A stretch of DNA of 64,000 nucleotides from Isoetes taiwanensis (taxonomy: Eukaryota; Streptophyta; Lycopodiopsida; Isoetales; Isoetaceae). The number at the start of each line of letters is the position of its first letter. Position 1 is the stretch's first letter. The DNA lies in NCBI GenBank assembly GCA_021234155.1, contig JAJEKV010000092.1, forward strand, positions 1,056,001 through 1,120,000, given 5' to 3'. The notes under the pieces are model-generated. The model had not been told where the DNA came from. It saw nothing but the letters and a program-made list of their open reading frames with translations, and made no database searches. The translations under genes were made by a program, and so were the position numbers. Shown here piece by piece: positions 57,500 through 64,000 of this stretch.

Positions 57500-58690
57500 A
57501 AATCAGAATGATGTGAGTTGCGAAGTCCTGAAGAATTTGGGCAAGAAGATTGTGAGGTACGTGACAATCATCTAGTAACCTTTGTTGTTCTTCCATCTGA
57601 TGCTTGTATGTGCCTCTTTTGTAATGAAGATGATAGTGTCCTTAAGGAATCTCTGCCCTTGGTCATGTTGATATACAAGGGATCGGCCATATCTGAGAGT
57701 ACTGGATGAAAAGTTCGCCCGAAAATGTTTTATATGTACAGAAGTGTTGATACAAATGATATGAGCAAACTAGAAAGCAACAAGCGACATTAGAAAGATC
57801 GGTAAGCTTTGCCATGATCAAGCCAGGACATTCTTTGGATCAGTGGATAATAGTCTTAAAGTTGATAGCGTAAGATTCATGGGTAACATAAAAAGATGGT
57901 CAATACCGCTTGAAGATGTATCAGATTGGGAATATGGTGGCCAGGTCCTCAATCTCTCGGAAGATGTAGGATAGCAAAGTGCAATTTCGAGGGCATTAAA
58001 GAATGGTTATCATACTTGGAAGGTGTGATGGAATGCATTCTTTCTGCAAATTTTGAATTGACTTTTAAAAGTACAGCTGACTATCAAGCTTACAACATGT
58101 TCAAACTCTCTAAGATTTATTTTAGTGCATTTCAAAGCATAGAAGCAAATATCATGTCACATAAGAGTGGCACAGAGACAATTACAGTATCACAAAATAA
58201 AAAACATAACAGGATAACATTGGATCTCACCAGATGAGATGAGCCTACATAGCCTAAAATCTCATATGATGAATGTGTTTAGCTTTGACCAAATAATGTC
58301 TACTGCAGCCATAATGGCGACATGGAAAAATGCAAGTAGGATCTTGGGCGCAAATTGTACTCTATTTTCTAGCTAGAGGTATTGTAGTGCTGGAGGTTTT
58401 TGTCATGCCAACATTTTTGTAGCACTAAGAAATGACAGAAATATCAACACTATTTCATGGTGGACTCATGAACTTAACAATCGTCATCCTCATAATTCCA
58501 TTTGACAAAGCCTATTCTTTTAAGATAAACCTAGAGTCTAGTTTTTGTTCCATCATAAAATGTGCACCATCAGACCAACGCATTTGGAAACTAAGTAAGA
58601 TGGTACTTTTACAGCCATGTTCAAAACATACTATCGACAAGGACTTCTGCTATTGCAGCTTTTGCTTGAATAGTAGAAAATAGGAATGTC
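57500..58690 (+). other. Coding-like relics, unidentified
   Basis: Plus-strand stretches such as LVTFVVLPSDACMCLFCNED (57577), GIKEWLSYLEGVMECILSAN (about 58000) and NTISWWTHELNN (about 58447) are broken by stops. I do not recognise them. Confidence 0.25.
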
Positions 58691-58749
58691 ATGACTGGCA
58701 CGAGAAGAGATCTGCTACTACAATCAGATTCTGCAAAAAATGGATACGC

Positions 58750-59430
58750 TTAGTAAAATGCCCAAGGACATGACATTATTTTCTCAAAGAGTACTACAGC
58801 ACAGGAGCTTGCACTAATACTATGCTGAGCATATCCTGAAATGATGGAGGTCCAAGACACCACATTTTTTTGAGGCAATCCATCGAACGTTGTCATCGCC
58901 TCTTCTAAGCTTCGACATTTAACATACATGTCAACAAGGGTACTCCCCACTACAACATTAATCTAAAATCCTGCCCTGCCCTGCCCTGCCCTGCTCTACC
59001 TTCCCTGCCCTACATACCTGCCCTACTCTACAGAACCTAGAAATCCACATGCTTTCAAGGCACTTGGAAATGTGAATTTGTCCGGTTTCAAAGCGGAATG
59101 ATGCATGTTTTGAAACAAACTAAGTGCGAGCTCGCCTTCACCAAGCTTTCCAGGGCATTGATAATTGCATTCCATGTACAAAGAGTTGGTTGTAAAATGC
59201 TGGTAAATGCTTCATTGGCCTCTATAAATAACCCATGAGAAGCAAACAAATCAATGACGCGGTCAGCTAGAATGGCAATTGAACTCAATCCATTGTAGAT
59301 CATCAATGTCTGCATGCACCGACCATGTTTCAAATCGTGTTGTTTAGTGGATTCACATACCATGATGTAGGCCAGGTCTCTGGATACATATTGAAGCTCC
59401 AGGCCATCAGCAGACTCGTCCAACAAGGTG
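58750..59430 (-). pseudogene. PPR (pentatricopeptide repeat) gene fragment, frameshifted
   Basis: Minus strand. The upstream part reads ADRVIDLFASHGLFIEANEA then TWNAIINAL. A one-base shift near 59150 leads to GEGELALSLFQNMHHSALKP and DKFTFPSALKACGF. Further on comes GSTLVDMYVKCRSLEEAMTT then FDGLPQKNVVSWTSIISGYA. These are typical P/L/S repeats of plant organelle RNA-editing PPR proteins (LVDMY-KC, NVVSW). A CCCTG microsatellite at about 58976-59015 splits the blocks. C-terminal E/DYW domains are not visible. Clearly a pseudogene. Confidence 0.85.
58970..59035. repeat. CCCTG microsatellite
   Basis: Degenerate (CCCTG)n run inserted within the PPR pseudogene. Confidence 0.9.
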
Positions 59431-59639
59431 GGTTTGCTGGATCCTTGGTAAATCCTGATAGTGTTAGATCCTTATCTATGGCATATTTATAACTTAATCC
59501 TGTGTAACATACCTGAGCGAGTGAAATGGCAGATAGAACCTTATGATAGGAAAGAGGCGGCAACTGGATCGCCATAATCTCATAACTATGATATACCATG
59601 GTCGGTCTTTCAAAACAGTCCGTCTTGTTCCCAAGCTCC

Positions 59640-60880
59640 TATAGCATGAACCCAGCAACCACATCTAATGGATTCCCTGTCTAGCATTGCCCGTAGAAGG
59701 AAATGTGCATCCAGACAGCAGAAAGTGAATAGATTAGAGGACTTCCAATTATTTAACCTCCTTTCTTGTAAGAATTATATGTTTTATAAAAACATCATTC
59801 ACATAATGCTGGTTTTAGCAGAGACTTTTTTACAAAGAAACAAGCTGGACGCATGCCTTACTCTTTGAACAGAAAAACATACCTCTACTGCAGTTGGAAA
59901 CTTCTGAGCATCAAGAAGCCATTGCTTATGAACCTTTCTAGCAACAAAGACAATGATTGCAGGTATATTTGTAAAAACACCGTGTCTTGTACAAAACCAA
60001 GGGCAGTTCCAAGGCTACATCTCCGAAGAACTTTGCTATAAAAAGATCTGATCGTCATTAAGTCCAGTGAAGTTGCAGCTTGCTGAGCACGAGGAATTCT
60101 CTATTCTGTTTCAATATCTGCTTCCTTCTGTAGAAAATTAAAATAAGCTCATACGAGAATAACATGATACGAGAATAAGGTCCCATTGCACGTCCTAAAT
60201 AAATAGGCCCAGTTCCTCTGGTTCTGCAATTGAGAAAAGACAAAACCTGTAGGCTCAGTAGGGCCCTGTCTATCCTGGGCAGCGACAGATCCATAGGTAT
60301 CAGCAGTAGATTGCAGCCCTGGAGAATAAAATAAACCATGCAAAGAGTTAAAAAAACTCAGAAAGTTTGAAATAGATCTGCTTAGAAAATGCAATACCAT
60401 GTACAACAAGGAAGATGAAAAATGCAAAAAGATATGTTCAGACCAGAAAATGCAAAAGATGCATATGGACTTATACAGTAGAGAGATCGCCCATCTCCAA
60501 AAATGAAGTCGATAGAGCGAACTTCCTTCTGTTACAGGCAATACCTCACCTTCCTGCGGCCTCACCTTCAATGTATCAGAGCAGGCACAGCTCCGCAAGG
60601 CACAACTTTGGCTCTTGGCATACCTTCAGAGCATGTCTTGAAGGTCAGGATGCCTTCAACGTATCAGAGCATGCCTAACGGAAGATGAACCTGTTCGATC
60701 TGTAGACTAGCTCGATGAACGGAAGATGAACCTGCTCCAATAAACCTAAGGCGATATACCAAGCGATGTATTATCTTGTAGCGAAAACCTTTGTAAAAGC
60801 CAGCGCCACAATAAAATGGTAGGCGGTAAGTCCCCAGAGAAAGATCGCCCAGAAAAACAAAAATGCCAGTTCTCTCTGAA
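59640..60880. other. Element interior without a recognised gene
   Basis: Short duplications (TATCAGAGCA[GT]GC near 60578 and 60664; GAACGGAAGATGAACCTG near 60674 and 60717). No supported coding sequence. Confidence 0.4.
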
Positions 60881-60884
60881 AACC

Positions 60885-61205
60885 AAAACATATTCTGGAA
60901 TACAAAGTGTATTCCAGAATAAGATTCCCTCTATCATTTGCAACCCAAATCCTGTATCCCCGTCCTCACAAAACAAAACAAAAAAACTTCTATTTTTTTT
61001 TATTACCATTATCCTGTATCCCCACAAAACAAACAAAAAAAATCCCGAAGGACATTGAAATAAATTGAAAATGACCTAGTTCATGTTGCTTTGTTTTTCC
61101 TTTGGCTGTTCCAAAATAGGATGTGTATTCTGGAATACAAAAATAATTCGATATTTTTTTTCCCGTCTCACTATTCTGAAATAGCAAGTGTATTCCGGAA
61201 TACAA
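60885..61205. repeat. Right cluster of GTATTCCGGAATAC palindromes
   Basis: ATTCTGGAATACAAAGTGTATTCC-type units at about 60890, 61120 and 61190, matching the left cluster. Confidence 0.85.
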
Positions 61206-61751
61206 AAAGGGTTTCATGTATGCGAACACAAAATTCCTTTTTCGCTACCATCTCCACTCTTTAAACAAAAGAAATTTGCTAATTTCTAAGAACGTGGAAA
61301 ACTGGATATTTGTTAGACCCTTTTGAATCAAAGATTTCTAATCATTGTTTTTTGTCCTTGTTCCTTCTCTCATCACTCCTTACACTTTTGCACATAATTG
61401 AGTATTTTAAAAATACTGTATATTTTGTGTATTAATATCAAGATTTTATCTTCAATTTTTTAATATGCTTCAATGACAGTTACTACTTCACTTCTATTTT
61501 CGGTTAAAAGTTACATTCTCTTAAAACAGGAATTCTCTCAAAAAACATACTTGGAAAAAATTCTAGTTGATTGAAAAGTGTCACTTTGACACAGTCAATT
61601 CTCTCTTCGCACGGAAAAAGGGGCTATTTTGGGGGGGGGGGTCAAAATACAATTTTATGCCTTTTTTGCTTTTTTAACCTCATTTTAGCCCCTTTTTTGG
61701 AAAAAATAAGGAATCTTTGAGGAATATTCCTTTTGCTCCCGTTTCAATGAT

Positions 61752-62153
61752 TTGTTCCCGTTTTATATGCAATCTTGTTCCTGGTGTATCTGCTTTCCAG
61801 ATTGTATATGTCTAGGCCGAGGTTTGCCATCATGCATCAGTTGCGGCCGCGTTCACTGCCTATATTGTGACCGAATCCACCATGCACAATCGATGCGGGA
61901 TCATGGCTATAATCTGGGATTGCTGGAGGTACTTGGGGTATTAGGCGACAAGAATGATTCGGTGCGGCGCCAGGACCTGGACAGAACTATGCAGTGCTTC
62001 AATCGACTGCAGATTCATGCTGCGATACAGAGGTCCTCTAGCTATCAACACAACCTTATGGTATGTGATTTCGGAAAGGTTTGTATTTACTGCTGCGAAA
62101 AGAACCCTGTTGATTTTATGTGCCGAGCTTACATGGGAAGAAACTTGGAATAA
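61752..62153 (+). CDS. Cys/His-rich short ORF
   Basis: 133 codons with a compact metal-binding-like cluster: CICFPDCICLG, PSCISCGRVHCLYCDRIHH and RDHGYN, later VCIYCCEKNP. The spacing C-x2-C-x4-C-x2-C-x3-HH-x6-H recalls a B-box or similar small zinc finger. It has no recognised homologue, and its start overlaps the presumed right end of the ~5 kb element. It may be a relic or a first exon. Confidence 0.3.
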   Translation: MFPFYMQSCSWCICFPDCICLGRGLPSCISCGRVHCLYCDRIHHAQSMRDHGYNLGLLEVLGVLGDKNDSVRRQDLDRTMQCFNRLQIHAAIQRSSSYQHNLMVCDFGKVCIYCCEKNPVDFMCRAYMGRNLE

Positions 62154-62339
62154 GTTAAGAAGATCGGGGAACCGTCTACGGAAAAAAAGCCAAAGAAGTA
62201 GCTCTCCGGGAAAGAGGTATGAGGAAATCGTGGGAGGAGGCGTAAGAATGGAGTGGTCCGTAGGGGACGCATGCCATGCCTTTTTAATCTTACCTTTTGT
62301 TTTGTCTTTTCTGTTTTCTGTTTAAAATGATCCTTTGAT

Positions 62340-63060
62340 CAAACCTTTTAGCTTCAGCAACATCAGTGACTTTCGGGCGACGGCCAGGGATAGGTAAAAC
62401 ATATCAGCTTTTGACTGTATAAAAAGCTCGGGGGTGCAGGTGATTACGGGCAGAAAGGAAACACATTTTGTTTGAGTAAGGCCGATCATATGTAGGAGTG
62501 GCTGAAAAAACCAGAAATTGTAACTGTGAAAAAAACAATTTTTCTTTTGAATACAATCTAGAATTTTGCAGAAATCGCGGCTTCGTATGTATTACATAAC
62601 AGCTATTTCGCAGTGTCGACTATTTTCTCTTTGGAGCAAATCGACATATCCCTTATCTATGTCTCATAGATCACTATAGACTGAATATAATCAAGGGAAT
62701 ATAGGAAAATATATAGAGTATAATTGGGCACTACCTGCAACATCAGATATAGGGCTGGCTGGCTTGTCGATAAGTTATTCTGCATACGACTTTATTTCCG
62801 TAATATGCACAGATTGGGCGACTAACGAAATGTCAAAATCCAACAAATGGTAAGATTTATACGTAACAATTATGATGTATGGCCGAATAGGGAACAAAAG
62901 GGTGTATACTTAATACTTATACTTAAGTAAAAACAGTTGTATGAATTAAAAAGATATACATAGCAAGTTAGCGGAATTACGAACGAAAGAAAGAAAAGTC
63001 ATATAAAAAGGGAGTGGACGAATAAATAAATAATATATGGTATGAGTGTGTAAATATGAT
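62340..63060. other. AT-rich block, no gene seen
   Basis: No recognised gene. Confidence 0.4.
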
Positions 63061-63079
63061 ATGATATATATGATGCGCA

Positions 63080-63135
63080 TAGGTAAGTAGAGGTGTATAG
63101 ATGTATAGGTAGAGATGTATAGGTAGAGATGTATG
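63080..63135. repeat. ~16-bp tandem repeat
   Basis: GATGTATAGGTAGA repeated about three times. Confidence 0.9.
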
Positions 63136-63179
63136 TAACAGGAACGCAGATATACAGTTGTACGGAAACGATCTGGTAA

Positions 63180-63660
63180 ATAGTAAAAGGAAAAGGTGGT
63201 GCAAATAAGGAAAGGCCAAGGGATGGGACAGAGAGACGGAAGTCTTCGCCATCTACCAGGACAGAGTGGGGTAATTAGCCCACCGACTGGTACCTTCCAC
63301 TAAATTACATACACCAACCTATCCGGCACTGGAGATACAAACAACTACAAAGGAAGGACGAAAAGAAACGAATAAACAAGGGAAACAGGAGTGGATGGTG
63401 CAAATAGGGGGAGGCAAAAGATATGGGACAGAGAGACGGACGTTTCCGCCATACACCAGGACAGAGTGGGAAATTAGCCCACCGGCTGGTGCCTACCACT
63501 AAGCAACAGACACCAACTTCTCTGGCCCCATAAAATGAAAATGAAAGTGGAAAAACAGAGGTTGCCAAGTACGGGATAGTGGGAGACGACTCCCCAACCG
63601 TACACCAAGACAGTGAGGATCTAATCCTCCGATTGGTGCACCAAAGTCAGAAAATCCACT
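63180..63660. repeat. ~200-bp repeat family, about 2.5 copies
   Basis: GGGACAGAGAGACGGA and ACCAGGACAGAGTGGG recur at 63225 and 63425 (200-bp period), each followed by TTAGCCCACCG[AG]CTGGT. A diverged third unit starts at about 63573. Confidence 0.85.
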
Positions 63661-64000
63661 ATAAGGATACTACAAGAAACAAAAATACCGCATGTAACTA
63701 CGCAAACCGCGTAAAGCCATGGAATTAAGCAGGAATCGGAGTCCCCAAAAATACCAATAGTAATGGGCGGACGCAAGCAGCCGTTAATAATATCTTGGAT
63801 GGGGAAATTTTGAAATTTGAAATTCAAACCCCGAAACGGATAAATGAGGGAATACAATATAGCAAGCATACGGGAGATAAGCAAGATACACAGAAGAGAG
63901 CAAACGGCGGGAAAGGAATTCGGCGAAGCGGTATAGTCAAAAAACGGACGGAGGAATGGCTAGCCAAACAGGAGCGGGGGGAGCCAGCAGGGAGGAACTC
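63660..64000. other. Right edge, no gene seen
   Basis: No recognised gene or repeat up to the window end. Confidence 0.4.

Larger units (their letters stand above)
56790..61770. mobile_element. ~5 kb element with GTATTCCGGAATAC subterminal palindromes
   Basis: Left end is a hairpin, AAACGGGAGTGTTGCAGCAC then TCCCGTTT. On the right, read inward on the minus strand, AAAACGGGAACAAATC is followed by GAAACGGGAGC. Palindromes TGTATTCCGGAATACA and variants cluster near both ends (57305-57440 with three or four copies; 60885-61205 with four copies). A PPR pseudogene and other relics lie between. No transposase or clear target duplication was found, so the boundaries are approximate and this could be two related insertions. 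Confidence 0.5.

Noticed and set aside
63180-63660. CRISPR-like repeated units
   Set aside because: Period is 200 bp, units are diverged, and the sequence is eukaryotic; no CRISPR array or cas gene anywhere in the window.
1-64000. tRNA, rRNA or other structured RNA genes
   Set aside because: I saw no cloverleaf or rRNA signature by eye; a covariance search would be needed to exclude small RNAs.

Overview
This is nuclear DNA from a land plant with a repeat-rich genome. The evidence is spliced plastid-pathway genes, fragments of pentatricopeptide-repeat (PPR), STICHEL-like and LRR receptor genes, GT-AG introns, and a dense mix of Copia, LINE, hAT, CACTA-like and MITE sequence. Large TE-filled introns and general AT-richness fit a fern or another seed-free plant, but the species cannot be named from this window. 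Only one host gene is clearly complete: the plastid histidine-biosynthesis enzyme imidazoleglycerol-phosphate dehydratase (HISN5), eight exons on the minus strand at 52911-46724. A PLAT/LH2-domain secretory gene at 16787-17237 looks real but its 3' end was not found.

Layout. 1-3955: right part of a two-gene DNA transposon (element 1). Its plus-strand companion gene ends at 534 and its convergent minus-strand transposase-like gene has lost its catalytic core. 3956-7259: MITEs and small gene relics. 7260-16374: a 9.1 kb hAT-type element with a perfect 8-bp target duplication (TGTAGAAG), holding relics of phosphoglycerate kinase, a STICHEL-like protein, a membrane protein, a LINE and other exons. 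16375-21830: the PLAT gene, small repeats and an unidentified spliced gene. 21843-24700: a truncated Copia element. 24922-25504: a 583-bp hAT MITE with target duplication ATGCTAAA. 26300-29990: a decayed LINE. 30064-34521: a pseudogene, a GC-rich island and the end of a CACTA-like element made of ~104-bp repeats.

37660-45283 is the best candidate for an undescribed system. This 7.6 kb element (element 2) has inverted termini beginning GGGTAAACGCA and flanking TCAA duplications. It carries two convergent genes: a coiled-coil/RING-type zinc-finger protein (plus) and a large DDE-like transposase candidate (minus). A piece of an LRR receptor-kinase gene lies between them. The same two-gene plan is seen in element 1, so the pair is probably a conserved functional unit. 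The termini and 4-bp duplication leave the superfamily open; Sola-like is one possibility.

45284-56770 holds HISN5, with two related MITEs directly upstream and a LINE fragment in its second intron. About 56790-61770 looks like a third gene-carrying element, with GTATTCCGGAATAC-type palindromes near both ends and a broken PPR gene inside. The right end is repeat-rich with one short Cys-rich ORF.

The common theme is DNA transposons of different kinds carrying host gene fragments. Both copies of the two-gene element are damaged here, so any activity would need intact copies elsewhere.
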